A stretch of DNA of 8,799 bases from Deltaproteobacteria bacterium (lineage in GTDB: Bacteria > Desulfobacterota > Binatia > Binatales > Binataceae): NCBI GenBank assembly GCA_021786815.1, contig JAJYMR010000213.1:1-8799 (forward strand). The letters are read 5' to 3'. This document shows positions 1 through 6,819 of this stretch, piece by piece. Position 1 is the stretch's first letter; each line of letters starts with the position of its first letter. A program made the position numbers and the translations under genes. The notes under the pieces were generated by a model. The model had not been told where the DNA came from. It worked only from the letters and a program-made list of their open reading frames with translations, and ran no database searches.

Positions 1-29
1 GGGTCAAACATTTAGCTTCGGAAAGAGAT

Positions 30-53
30 GCCGCGAAAACTTCGCCGCTTTTT
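30..53 (+). terminator. possible intrinsic terminator of a rightward gene beyond the left edge
   Basis: On the plus strand GCGAA (33-37) pairs with TTCGC (41-45) around a 3-base loop. After one C-C mismatch the stem continues with two more pairs (30-31 with 47-48), and five T follow directly (49-53). This is the layout of a Rho-independent terminator. It would serve a gene whose coding region lies left of the window, convergent with the MFS gene at 149-1522. The short stem and the mismatch keep confidence moderate. Confidence 0.4.
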
Positions 54-97
54 GTAGCTTGCCGCATCTCACCGGGCAAGGTAAGAGCCGGTTTTGC

Positions 98-128
98 GAA
101 AACAGCCGCGCGATATCGAATTCGCGGC
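98..128 (-). terminator. weak candidate terminator downstream of the 12-helix MFS gene
   Basis: Read leftwards, GCCGCG (128-123) can pair with CGCGGC (110-105) across a 12-base loop, followed by TGTTTT (104-99). It starts about 20 bases after the MFS stop codon. The large loop and the interrupted T run make it weak. Alternative pairings exist because the palindromes CGATATCG (111-118) and CGAATTCG (117-124) overlap it. Confidence 0.25.
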
Positions 129-148
129 GCACGCGGTGGCTCCGCCTC

Positions 149-1522
149 TCAGCCGCCGGCCCCCGGGGAGCTCAGTTCCTCGGGTGGATAGATGTTGCGG
201 AAAAATAGCCAGTACAGGAGCGTGTTCAGCGCCTGCATCGCGGCGGCGAACTCAAGCGGCAACCCAAGCGTGAAATTCTGCATGAAGTAGCCCGCCAGGT
301 ACGGGCCGACCGCGGAAGTCACCTGCGATGGAACGCTCGCAAGGCCAGCCGCACTTGCGCGCTCGGCCGGCTCGATCACGCCCATCAGGTACGACTGCCT
401 GACCGGGATAGAAAGCACGTTGAAGACCATCCTGAGCGTATAGACGGCGGCGGCAAGCACAAACGTGGGCATCAGGACCACGACGAAAAGCAGCACGGTC
501 GAAATCGCGCGGGTGACGACGACGCTTCGAACCGAGCCGAACATCAGCGCGATCCGTCCCGCCATCAGGTATGGAATCGCGCTCACCAGGTTCAGCACGA
601 AGAATAGCTGTGCAAGTTCGCTCGAGGTTACGTCGAACCGCCGGTAAAACCAGTACACCACGAACGGCCCCAGCATCCCGATCGCGGCGCCGTTGGTCGC
701 GTTCGTAACCATGAACCGCCATATCAGGCTCCACGAACGCGCCGAGATGCCGAAGGCGAGGCGGCGATCGCTCTCGGGCGCGCCTGCACCGCCGGACGTT
801 GGGTCGTTCGCGACGCGCGCGGGGCGTCCGGATGCGGAATGCAGTTCGCGCACCGGAATCACAGCAAGCGCCATCGCGACACCAAACGGTCCCGTCAGCA
901 GAAACAGGGCGCGATAGCCCTCAAGCACCGGAACCGCGAACAGATGTTGCAGAAGATGCGGCGCGGCGGCCAGCAAGGAGCCGAGCGCCGCCGAGGTGAC
1001 GCCGGCAAACGCGAGCGCCCCGAAGACCGTCGTCCGGCGCGCGTCGGTCGTCTGCTCCGCGATAAGGGCCTGCGCGGCCGGATAAAACGGGCCCCACGCC
1101 GCACCGCCGAGCGCGCCGCCGCGCCCGATGGAGCCCAGCGCCGCGGCGACCACGATAAGAACGAAGCTTCGCGTAAGCGCAAACATCACCCCGCCCACGC
1201 CCATCAGGAGCGAGATCAGAACCAGGAACGTCTTGCGCCCGAAACGATCGGCAAGGATTCCGATTGCGCCGGAAATCATCGCGCTCACGACCGCGGCCAC
1301 CGCGAACAGGATTCCGAGATGGATCGCGTCGTAACCAAGAATCGCGATGTACAGCGGCGTAATGATCCCGAGAAAACCCTGCGCGAAACTCCTGAGCACC
1401 CGCAGCACGAAGAGCCAGAGCAGGTCGCGGTTGAGCCAGTCGAGCCCGAAAAGTCCGCCCGGCGCGGGAGACGCGGCGGCGGAGGGGGCAAAACCGGCTG
1501 CTCGTTCTTCACGAAGACTCAT
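149..1522 (-). CDS. MFS transporter, 12 predicted membrane helices
   Basis: A 457-residue integral inner-membrane protein of the major facilitator superfamily, probably an exporter or proton-coupled porter of unknown substrate. About twelve hydrophobic segments are visible, six before and six after a hydrophilic central loop at roughly residues 226-262. The loop between helices 2 and 3 carries the MFS motif A, GILADRFGRK (88-97). The second half has an Arg- and Pro-rich stretch, PVRQSYLMGVIEPAERASAAG (374-392 region), typical of MFS helix 10-11 junctions. The first 30 residues are Ala/Pro-rich and probably cytosolic. The ATG at 1522 is the only sensible start, but the ribosome binding site before it is weak. 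The DHA2 transporter ends 83 bases upstream on the same strand, so the two may be co-transcribed. The substrate cannot be deduced. Confidence 0.9.
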   Translation of the reverse strand: MSLREERAAGFAPSAAASPAPGGLFGLDWLNRDLLWLFVLRVLRSFAQGFLGIITPLYIAILGYDAIHLGILFAVAAVVSAMISGAIGILADRFGRKTFLVLISLLMGVGGVMFALTRSFVLIVVAAALGSIGRGGALGGAAWGPFYPAAQALIAEQTTDARRTTVFGALAFAGVTSAALGSLLAAAPHLLQHLFAVPVLEGYRALFLLTGPFGVAMALAVIPVRELHSASGRPARVANDPTSGGAGAPESDRRLAFGISARSWSLIWRFMVTNATNGAAIGMLGPFVVYWFYRRFDVTSSELAQLFFVLNLVSAIPYLMAGRIALMFGSVRSVVVTRAISTVLLFVVVLMPTFVLAAAVYTLRMVFNVLSIPVRQSYLMGVIEPAERASAAGLASVPSQVTSAVGPYLAGYFMQNFTLGLPLEFAAAMQALNTLLYWLFFRNIYPPEELSSPGAGG

Positions 1523-1605
1523 TGTTTCGCTCGCATCAAATTACACGACAGACTCGCGCGGCAACTCATCCGCACCCAAGCGCTTGAAGCGCGTCGAGGC
1601 CCGCG

Positions 1606-3189
1606 TCATTCGGCCTCGGGCATGGAATCCGGCACGTAGCCGTGGACGGGTAGCAGGAAGAGAAGTGGCAGCACGAGCAAAAACATCGGAACCACGATAA
1701 AAAACGCATCGTTGTAGGCCAGCATCGTAGCATGCCGGTTGATCGCATCGTTGAGCACCATGAGACTTCGCCCCGGAAAGCCGACAGGGTTAATGCTTTG
1801 CCCGAGCGTGCTCCTTGTGCCGGTTTGAGCCTGCCGAAAAATCGGATTCAGCGGCGAAGCGTAATCGATGAGGACCGAGCGATGATACTGCTCGCGCCGC
1901 GCGACCAGCGTAGCGAGCACCGCGTAGGCCACGTTTCCCGATTCGCGCCGCGTCAGAGTGTAGAGGCTCGAAGCCCCGGTCATCGACGGCCGCGGCACCG
2001 TGCTCAACGAGATGGTCGCCAAGGTGACCATCGCCGCTCCCATCCCGATTCCCGACATGATGAGGATGGGCGTAAAGGTTGAGTACGAGACCTCGAGCGA
2101 CAGGTGACACAACTGCCAGTATGCTCCCGCCAGCAGGGCGACCCCTGCGCCGATCAGAAGACGCGGACTTACGTGATTGTACAGCCGTCCGATTATCGGC
2201 ATCGCGCACATCATCGCAACCGCCCGCGGCATCAGCACCAGTCCCGCCTGATAGGCCGGATAGTTGAGCAGGTCCTGGGTGAACTGCGGCAGAAGGAAAC
2301 TTCCGCCGTAAAGAGCGAAGCCGACCACGGCTCCGAGACTGCATCCAACGGCGAGCTGGCCGTTGCGGAGCAGCCTCAGATCAACAATCGGCTCGTCGCT
2401 GCGCAGTTCCCATATCACCAGCACGGCAAGCGCGAGGGCCGCGATTACCGTGCCGGCGACGATCCAGTTGTTGGCGAACCAGTCCACTTCCTCGCCGCGC
2501 TCCAGCACCACCTGGACCGCGGTCAATCCTATGGTCATCAGGATGATTCCGCCCCAGTCGATTCGGGCGATTCCGCGCTTCAGATAAGGCGGGTCGTGGA
2601 CGAACGCGCTCACCATCATGATGCCCACGATGCAGAACGGCACGTTGATGTAGAAAACCCATCGCCAGCCGTAATGATCCACCAGCCATCCGCCGATGAC
2701 CGGGCCGATCGCCGGCGCGAAGATCACCCCCATGCTGAAGATCGCCATGGCCATCCCCTGCTCGGCGGGCGGGAACGTCTCGCGCGCAATCGCCTGTGAG
2801 CAGGGTATCAGGCTGCCGCCGCCGATTCCCTGTATGACGCGGTAGAAAATCAACTGGCCAAAGGTTCGCGAGGTCCCGGCCAGCACCGAACCCACGATGA
2901 ACAGGAACATCGAGGCCAGAAACAGCCGCTTGCGTCCGAGCAGCGCGGTGAACCACGCCGCCATCGTGACCATGATGATCTCGGCGATGCTGTAGGCGGT
3001 CGAGACCCACGTGATCGTGAGCAGATCCTCGCCGAGCGAGCCCATCATGTGCGGCATCGCGACGTTCACCACCGTCGCGTCCATCACCGACAGGAACGTT
3101 CCGAGCATCACCGAGGCCGCCACCAGCCACTTGCCGGGCTGCGACGGCTCGAACGCATCGCCCGCAGTTACATTTACAGAGGACGCCAC
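1606..3189 (-). CDS. DHA2 (EmrB/QacA) family MFS drug exporter, 14 predicted helices
   Basis: A 527-residue inner-membrane protein, the usual length for 14-helix drug:H+ antiporters. Helix 1 has the family signature DATVVNVAMP, with Asp37. Motif A is reduced to GRKRLF (85-90). Motif B is RVIQGIGGGSLIP (117-129), and motif C, with GPVIGG, lies at about 154-169. It is followed by the EmrB-type GWRWVFYINVP (174-184). The start is GTG at 3189: the next Met (28) lies within helix 1, so a later start would remove the N-terminus. The ribosome binding site is poor. In EmrAB systems this pump works with an HlyD-like EmrA subunit, and no such gene is in the window. The segment near residues 411-420 reads RRESGNV where relatives usually have an R-x-x-GGS-like sequence. 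It sits behind the terminator at 3330-3375, so it is probably transcribed separately from the P450 cluster. Substrate unknown. Confidence 0.92.
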   Translation of the reverse strand: MASSVNVTAGDAFEPSQPGKWLVAASVMLGTFLSVMDATVVNVAMPHMMGSLGEDLLTITWVSTAYSIAEIIMVTMAAWFTALLGRKRLFLASMFLFIVGSVLAGTSRTFGQLIFYRVIQGIGGGSLIPCSQAIARETFPPAEQGMAMAIFSMGVIFAPAIGPVIGGWLVDHYGWRWVFYINVPFCIVGIMMVSAFVHDPPYLKRGIARIDWGGIILMTIGLTAVQVVLERGEEVDWFANNWIVAGTVIAALALAVLVIWELRSDEPIVDLRLLRNGQLAVGCSLGAVVGFALYGGSFLLPQFTQDLLNYPAYQAGLVLMPRAVAMMCAMPIIGRLYNHVSPRLLIGAGVALLAGAYWQLCHLSLEVSYSTFTPILIMSGIGMGAAMVTLATISLSTVPRPSMTGASSLYTLTRRESGNVAYAVLATLVARREQYHRSVLIDYASPLNPIFRQAQTGTRSTLGQSINPVGFPGRSLMVLNDAINRHATMLAYNDAFFIVVPMFLLVLPLLFLLPVHGYVPDSMPEAE

Positions 3190-3222
3190 GTCTTCAGTCT
3201 TCTCTCCCGGCCCGAATCACGG

Positions 3223-3250
3223 ATAAAACATGCCGGGAATCCGCGCGCAA
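3223..3250 (-). promoter_or_regulatory. weak candidate promoter for the DHA2 transporter
   Basis: Read leftwards, TTGCGC (3250-3245) is followed after 16 bases by TTTTAT (3228-3223), 3 and 4 matches to the -35 and -10 consensus. It lies about 35 bases before the GTG start and after the terminator of the upstream cluster, where a promoter is expected. This is a consensus match only, and sigma-factor preferences of this organism are unknown. Confidence 0.25.
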
Positions 3251-3329
3251 GGCCGGGGAGGTTTCTCGATACTCTGCGCAGCGGATCGGATTGGTGTCGT
3301 TTTGAAATAAGCAGGTGACCGGGCGGCGT

Positions 3330-3375
3330 GAAAAGAGGCGAAACGGGGCGCCTCGGGAAATCCCCGGGCGCCCCG
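3330..3375 (-). terminator. strong intrinsic terminator ending the ferredoxin-P450-hydrolase-crotonase cluster
   Basis: On the minus strand a 9-bp perfect stem (CGGGGCGCC, 3375-3367, with 3352-3344) is extended by four inner pairs (3366-3363 with 3357-3354) after a single bulged base at 3353, closing on a 5-base loop. The sequence after it reads TTTCGCCTCTTTT (3343-3331), which is T-rich. It begins 27 bases after the stop codon of the crotonase-family gene. There is no T-rich tail on the plus-strand side, so it acts leftwards. It marks the end of the catabolic transcription unit. Confidence 0.75.
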
Positions 3376-3401
3376 GTGGAATCAGCCGCGCCGAGCGCGA
3401 T

Positions 3402-4220
3402 TTATTTCTTGCTGAACGGCCGGTCGCGCTCCGTGAGCGCATCTTTGAGCCCGCGTTCGCGGCTTGCCTTCATCCAGTTGCGCACCGTGTCGGTCTGATG
3501 GGCGAGCGCGTCGATGTCCGCGGACGATTGCTCGGCCGCCCGAATCCCGAGGATGTCGTAGAAACGGTTCACCGCGGCCTTGTGCAGCATCAGCAGTTCC
3601 GCCGGCACCATCGCGACCCGCCGCGCGTAGTTGAGCGTCTCCTCCTCGAGCTTGTCCTTCGGGAAGACGCGGTTGATGAGATGCCATTCGAGCGCTTCCT
3701 GCGCGCTCATGTAGTCGCCGGTGAAAAAGTACTCCTTGCTCTTGCGCGGACCCATCAACACCGGCCACATCGAAAGCGTCGGCAGGATGCCGAGCGCGCG
3801 GCCCGCGGGATGCCCGAACTGCGCGTCCTCGCTCGCAAACACGATATCGCAATGGCCCACGAATTCGGTCGCGCCCGCAAGGCAGAATCCGTGAACTTGC
3901 GCGATAGTGGGCTTGCTCAACGCCCACAGTCGCTGCCATCGCTCGATCGTCTTGTGCAGGACCAGCCTGTCGTTGGTCACGGTGAAGGCCGAACCGGGAT
4001 GCTGCGTGCCCTGCAGATCGTAGCCGGCTGAGAACGCGCGTCCGGCGCCACGGATGATAAGGACGCTCGCGTCGGGGTTTCCCTCGAACTCGTCCATCAC
4101 GCCCTCGAGTTCCTTGAGCAGTTTCTGCGAAAGGGCGTTCAGCTTCTCGGGCCGGTTGAGCGTGAGCCTGAATATCCTGTCCTCTACTTTTTCGTAAATC
4201 AGTGTCTCGTAATTTGACAT
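3402..4220 (-). CDS. enoyl-CoA hydratase/isomerase (crotonase) family protein
   Basis: A 272-residue cytosolic protein of the crotonase superfamily, which stabilises thioester enolates of CoA substrates. Visible hallmarks are RLTLNRPEKLNALS (18-31), the first oxyanion-hole segment GRAFSAGYDL (60-69), the second, GFCLAGATEF (111-120), then CDIVFASEDAQFGHP (124-138). By eye Glu119 aligns with rat mitochondrial hydratase Glu144. The position of Glu164, exactly 20 residues on, is Ala139. A standard syn-hydration of enoyl-CoA is therefore uncertain; isomerase, hydrolase or other crotonase chemistry is possible. ATG at 4220 is chosen because homology starts there and GGAG lies 7 bases upstream (4231-4228). 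The frame stays open further upstream only as a shadow of the hydrolase gene. It starts 14 bases after the hydrolase stop, so the two are almost certainly co-transcribed. Confidence 0.9.
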   Translation of the reverse strand: MSNYETLIYEKVEDRIFRLTLNRPEKLNALSQKLLKELEGVMDEFEGNPDASVLIIRGAGRAFSAGYDLQGTQHPGSAFTVTNDRLVLHKTIERWQRLWALSKPTIAQVHGFCLAGATEFVGHCDIVFASEDAQFGHPAGRALGILPTLSMWPVLMGPRKSKEYFFTGDYMSAQEALEWHLINRVFPKDKLEEETLNYARRVAMVPAELLMLHKAAVNRFYDILGIRAAEQSSADIDALAHQTDTVRNWMKASRERGLKDALTERDRPFSKK

Positions 4221-4234
4221 GGCATAACTCCGGG

Positions 4235-5065
4235 CTACTTGACGGTTTCCAAAAACTCGGCCGCGACGTGCGCCGACTCGGCGGGCGCTTCCCAGAAGAA
4301 CATGTGGCCGGCGCCCTTGATCGTGTGGACTCGCGAACCCGTGATTCCCTGGGCAAGGATTCGCGCGTTCTGATGCGGGACGATCGCGTCGTCGTCGCCG
4401 TGGATTATCAGCGTTGGCGCCTTGATTTCGCCAAGCCGCGCATGGGTATCGAAGCTTTGTATCGCCGCACCCTGGCGGGCGAAAGTATGCACCGGCGTCA
4501 TCGGATACTTGCCCATGTCGGCGATCGCCTGGTCGAGAACCTGCCTGCCCCGCTCGGAGTTCAGGAAGGCCTTGCCGCACGCGGCCGAGAATGCGCGCCT
4601 TGCCTGCTCCTCCGCAGTCGCGCCCGGCAGCGGCATAAGGTTGGCCACCACCTCGGGCGGCGCATGAACCGAATGGCTCACCCCGCAATTCGTGCATCCG
4701 AGCACGAGCCCGCGCACACGCCCCGGATAGGCAAGCGCCAGTTCCTGCGCGATCATGCCGCCCATCGAGATGCCGTAGATATGCGCGCGGTCCACCTTGG
4801 CATGGTCGAGCACCGACACGATGTCCGCGGCCATGTCGGCGAGCGTCCACGGCTGGTCGGGCTTGTCGCTTTCGCCGGTGCCGCGGTTGTCAATCACAAA
4901 AATGGTGAAGCTCCGCTCCATTCCTTGAAGGAACGGCTCGCCCCAGGCGCGCCCCGAACCGCTGAACCCCATGACAAGCGCGAGCGGCTCGCCCTGTCCG
5001 CAGATCTCGTAGCGAATCTTAAGCCCGTCTCGGGTTTGCGCGTAATCTCTTTTCGCGACGCCCAT
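4235..5065 (-). CDS. alpha/beta-fold hydrolase (enol-lactonase/esterase-like)
   Basis: A 276-residue cytosolic alpha/beta hydrolase. The nucleophile elbow is GISMGG with Ser100. The acid is probably Asp226 in HGDDDAIVP (222-230), and the catalytic His is His254 in GAGHMFFWE. The strand-3 to strand-4 region has the usual VIDNRGTGESDKP (57-69). The layout resembles 3-oxoadipate enol-lactonases and related C-C or ester hydrolases, but that alone does not name a substrate. ATG at 5065 has a good ribosome binding site, GGGGAG, 5 bases upstream. It lies between the P450 and the crotonase gene; the upstream gap of 145 bases contains three hairpins, while the downstream gap is only 14 bases. It may open an ester, lactone or CoA thioester formed after P450 oxidation (inference). 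Confidence 0.9.
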   Translation of the reverse strand: MGVAKRDYAQTRDGLKIRYEICGQGEPLALVMGFSGSGRAWGEPFLQGMERSFTIFVIDNRGTGESDKPDQPWTLADMAADIVSVLDHAKVDRAHIYGISMGGMIAQELALAYPGRVRGLVLGCTNCGVSHSVHAPPEVVANLMPLPGATAEEQARRAFSAACGKAFLNSERGRQVLDQAIADMGKYPMTPVHTFARQGAAIQSFDTHARLGEIKAPTLIIHGDDDAIVPHQNARILAQGITGSRVHTIKGAGHMFFWEAPAESAHVAAEFLETVK

Positions 5066-5143
5066 GAATTCTCCCCGGCTGGTTTATTCGTAACTGCCAC
5101 AATATCCCACGTTCCAACAAGCGCGAGGCATGCTTATGCGAAT

Positions 5144-5169
5144 GCGGCGCGTTCGCCTGAACGCGCCGC
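5144..5169. repeat. perfect 11-bp inverted repeat, 4-base loop
   Basis: GCGGCGCGTTC (5144-5154) and GAACGCGCCGC (5159-5169) are perfect reverse complements around GCCT. In the leftward transcript this is the third and strongest hairpin after the P450 stop codon. Neither side has a T run, so it is not a classical intrinsic terminator. It could stabilise or process the mRNA 3' end, or pause transcription. Confidence 0.85.
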
Positions 5170-5170
5170 C

Positions 5171-5189
5171 CGCGATCGGCGTTATCGCG
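5171..5189. repeat. 6-bp inverted repeat, 7-base loop
   Basis: CGCGAT (5171-5176) and ATCGCG (5184-5189) pair around CGGCGTT. It directly adjoins the 11-bp hairpin at 5144-5169, leaving one base between them. Alone it would be unremarkable in GC-rich DNA; its interest is the stacking with its neighbours. Confidence 0.6.
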
Positions 5190-5194
5190 CGAGA

Positions 5195-5207
5195 ACCGGG
5201 CTCCGGT
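5195..5207. repeat. 5-bp inverted repeat, 3-base loop
   Basis: ACCGG (5195-5199) and CCGGT (5203-5207) pair around GCT. It is the first of three successive hairpins met by RNA polymerase after the P450 gene, starting 3 bases past the stop codon. It is short and could arise by chance. Confidence 0.45.
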
Positions 5208-5210
5208 CGC

Positions 5211-6473
5211 TCAGGCGCGGCCCGCAGCGAGGTTCAGGCGCACCGGCATGTGCTTGATTCCGCCGACGAAGCTCGAGCGAAGCCGCTCCATCGGAGCCGT
5301 CAGCTCCGCCGAATCGACCCACTTCAGCAGTTCGCGGAAGATCACTTCGAGCTCGAGCCGGGCGAGATTCGCGCCGAGGCAGAAATGCTCGCCGATTCCG
5401 AAGGCGAGATGAGGATTCGGATTGCGCCGGATGTCGAATTTGAACGGCTCCTGGAACACTTCCTCGTCACGGTTCGCCGAGGGATAGAACAGGCATAGCG
5501 AGTCGCCCTGCCGGATTTTTTCGCCGCGCAGCTCGTAATCCTGGGTCGCCGTGCGGGCGAACTGGATGACCGGCGTGACCCATCGAACGATCTCCTCGAC
5601 GGCCGAGCGCAGGAGCGACGGATCCTGCTTGAGCATCCGCCACTGCTCGGGGTTTTCGATAAAGGCGAGCAGGCCGCCCGAGGTCGCATTGCGAGTGGTC
5701 TCGTTGCCGGCGACCACGAGCAGCAGGAAGTACGACATCAGCTCGAACAGTGGCAGCGGCTCGCCGTTGAGCGTGGACGTGGCAAGCACGCTGGTCAGGT
5801 CGTCGCGAGGATTTCTGCGGCGGTCTTCGACCAGGTTGCTGAAGTAGGTGAAAAGGCCCTCGCGCGCGCGGCGAATAGTCTCCTCCGCGCTGCCGCCCTG
5901 CTGGAACTCGGGGTCGGCCGAGCCGATAGTCTCGTTGGTCCACCGGAAGAGCTGCGCACGATCCTCCCTGGGCACGCCGATCAGCGCCGCGATAACGTCG
6001 AGCGGGACCCTGGCCGCCATGTCCACGACGAAATCGCACTCAACGACGCCACCCTTTGCGCGCGCGGCGAGTTCCTTCATGACGTTGTTCGAGATCTCGG
6101 CGACTTCGGCTTCGAGCGTACGCACCGCGCGCGGCGTGAAGCGGCGGTTGACCAGGTCGCGATAGCGGCCGTGCTCGGGCGGATCCATGTTGAGCAGATG
6201 GCGGAAGAGCATGTCGCCGCCCTCGATCATCAGCTCGCGCGTCACAACGAGCAGCCGCGGTCCATTCACGAACAGCTTGGGCTGGCGCGCGACCGTGATG
6301 ATGTCGGCGTGTTTGGTGATCGCCCAGAACGGCTCCACGTTGGGACGGTCGTACCAGTAGACCGGGGACTGCTTGCGGAGCACCGCCCATTCGCGATGCG
6401 GGTAGCCGTTCTTCGCGTAGTGATCGGGCGTGATGATATCGAGCGTCTCGAGGTTAACGGCGTGCGCTTCCAT
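5211..6473 (-). CDS. cytochrome P450, CYP124/CYP125/CYP142-like
   Basis: A 420-residue soluble bacterial P450 monooxygenase. The motifs are in order: C-helix HGRYR (101-105), I-helix oxygen-activation motif AGNETTR (255-261), K-helix E-I-V-R (Glu294, Arg297), and haem loop FGIGEHFCLG (358-367) with Cys365 as the thiolate ligand. The context ITPDHYAKNGYPHREW near the N-terminus, NPNPHLAFG before the haem loop and GIKHMPV near the C-terminus recall the actinobacterial CYP124/125/142 group, which hydroxylates terminal carbons of sterol side chains and methyl-branched lipids. Group and substrate are recalled similarity, not a search result. ATG 6473 has AGAGG 9 bases upstream; an in-frame TTG at 6482 with GAGG 7 bases before it would add three residues. 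The electron donor is probably the ferredoxin 75 bases upstream. Confidence 0.95.
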   Translation of the reverse strand: MEAHAVNLETLDIITPDHYAKNGYPHREWAVLRKQSPVYWYDRPNVEPFWAITKHADIITVARQPKLFVNGPRLLVVTRELMIEGGDMLFRHLLNMDPPEHGRYRDLVNRRFTPRAVRTLEAEVAEISNNVMKELAARAKGGVVECDFVVDMAARVPLDVIAALIGVPREDRAQLFRWTNETIGSADPEFQQGGSAEETIRRAREGLFTYFSNLVEDRRRNPRDDLTSVLATSTLNGEPLPLFELMSYFLLLVVAGNETTRNATSGGLLAFIENPEQWRMLKQDPSLLRSAVEEIVRWVTPVIQFARTATQDYELRGEKIRQGDSLCLFYPSANRDEEVFQEPFKFDIRRNPNPHLAFGIGEHFCLGANLARLELEVIFRELLKWVDSAELTAPMERLRSSFVGGIKHMPVRLNLAAGRA

Positions 6474-6548
6474 TTGAATCAACCTCTGTCCTCGCCCGAA
6501 CCGCCGCGCACACCGACGCGCGACGCTCCCGGGCGGAGCACTGGAGTT

Positions 6549-6743
6549 TTAATCTTCAACTATCGAAATCGCCTGGCGCGGACAGAGCCGGGCGGCGAGT
6601 TTCACCCTTTCGCGCAGCGCCTCGGAGGGCCGCTCCATAAGAACGTGGCTCTTGTCATCGTCGCGGACTTCAAAGACGTCAGACGCCGCTTCGGCGCAAC
6701 GGCTGTTTCCTTCGCAAAGCTGCAGGTCCACTACGACTCTCAT
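6549..6743 (-). CDS. [3Fe-4S] ferredoxin, P450 redox partner
   Basis: A 64-residue, acidic, soluble single-cluster ferredoxin. The cluster ligands are Cys10, Cys16 and Cys54 in CEGNSRC (10-16) and LCPRQAI (53-59). This is the CXX?XXC...CP pattern of P450-associated ferredoxins, with Asn13 at the variable position where a four-iron protein would have a fourth Cys. MRVVVD at the N-terminus and the DVFEV segment (22-26) match the small ferredoxins beside mycobacterial P450 genes. ATG 6743 is preceded by GAGG at a 5-base spacing. The frame is open further upstream to 6905, but that extension has no ferredoxin similarity. It is the first gene of the leftward cluster. No ferredoxin reductase gene is in the window, so reduction must come from elsewhere. 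Confidence 0.93.
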   Translation of the reverse strand: MRVVVDLQLCEGNSRCAEAASDVFEVRDDDKSHVLMERPSEALRERVKLAARLCPRQAISIVED

Positions 6744-6810
6744 GACATCCTCGGTTGATTTCGGATTGCCGGCCGCGCGCTCCGTCCCCGGCTCGCCGCG
6801 CCATGCCCGC

Positions 6811-6819
6811 AGAATAACA
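6811..6819 (-). promoter_or_regulatory. possible extended -10 element for the ferredoxin-P450 cluster
   Basis: Read leftwards the bases are TGTTATTCT: an extended -10 TG dinucleotide, one base, then TATTCT (4 of 6 matches to TATAAT). It lies about 68 bases before the ferredoxin start. No good -35 hexamer is found 17-18 bases upstream. This is a motif match only. Confidence 0.25.

Noticed and set aside
1578..1593. Small palindrome and hairpin (CAAGCGCTTG, GCGCT-TGA-AGCGC) between the two MFS genes, considered as a terminator.
   Set aside because: A 5-bp stem with no T run on either strand; too weak to call.
839..1639. A 266-codon plus-strand frame opposite the 12-helix MFS gene.
   Set aside because: Very high Arg/Glu/His content, no motif, and antisense to a clear membrane protein; treated as a shadow.
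4221..4850. In-frame upstream extension of the crotonase-family gene to 4850, which would give a 482-residue protein.
   Set aside because: The extra residues are the out-of-frame reading of the hydrolase gene; homology and a good ribosome binding site place the start at 4220.
5066..5143. Separate promoter for the alpha/beta hydrolase at 4235-5065.
   Set aside because: TTGGAA on the minus strand has no acceptable -10 at 16-18 bases; no better pair was seen, so the gene is treated as part of the P450 transcription unit.
4202..5257. A 351-codon open frame on the plus strand opposite the hydrolase gene.
   Set aside because: It is rich in Arg, His and Ala, has no recognisable motif and lies antisense to a hydrolase with full catalytic motifs; GC-rich codon use opens such frames.
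6525..6539. GCTCC/GGAGC hairpin between the ferredoxin and P450 genes.
   Set aside because: Five base pairs in a GC-rich gap with no T run; consistent with chance.
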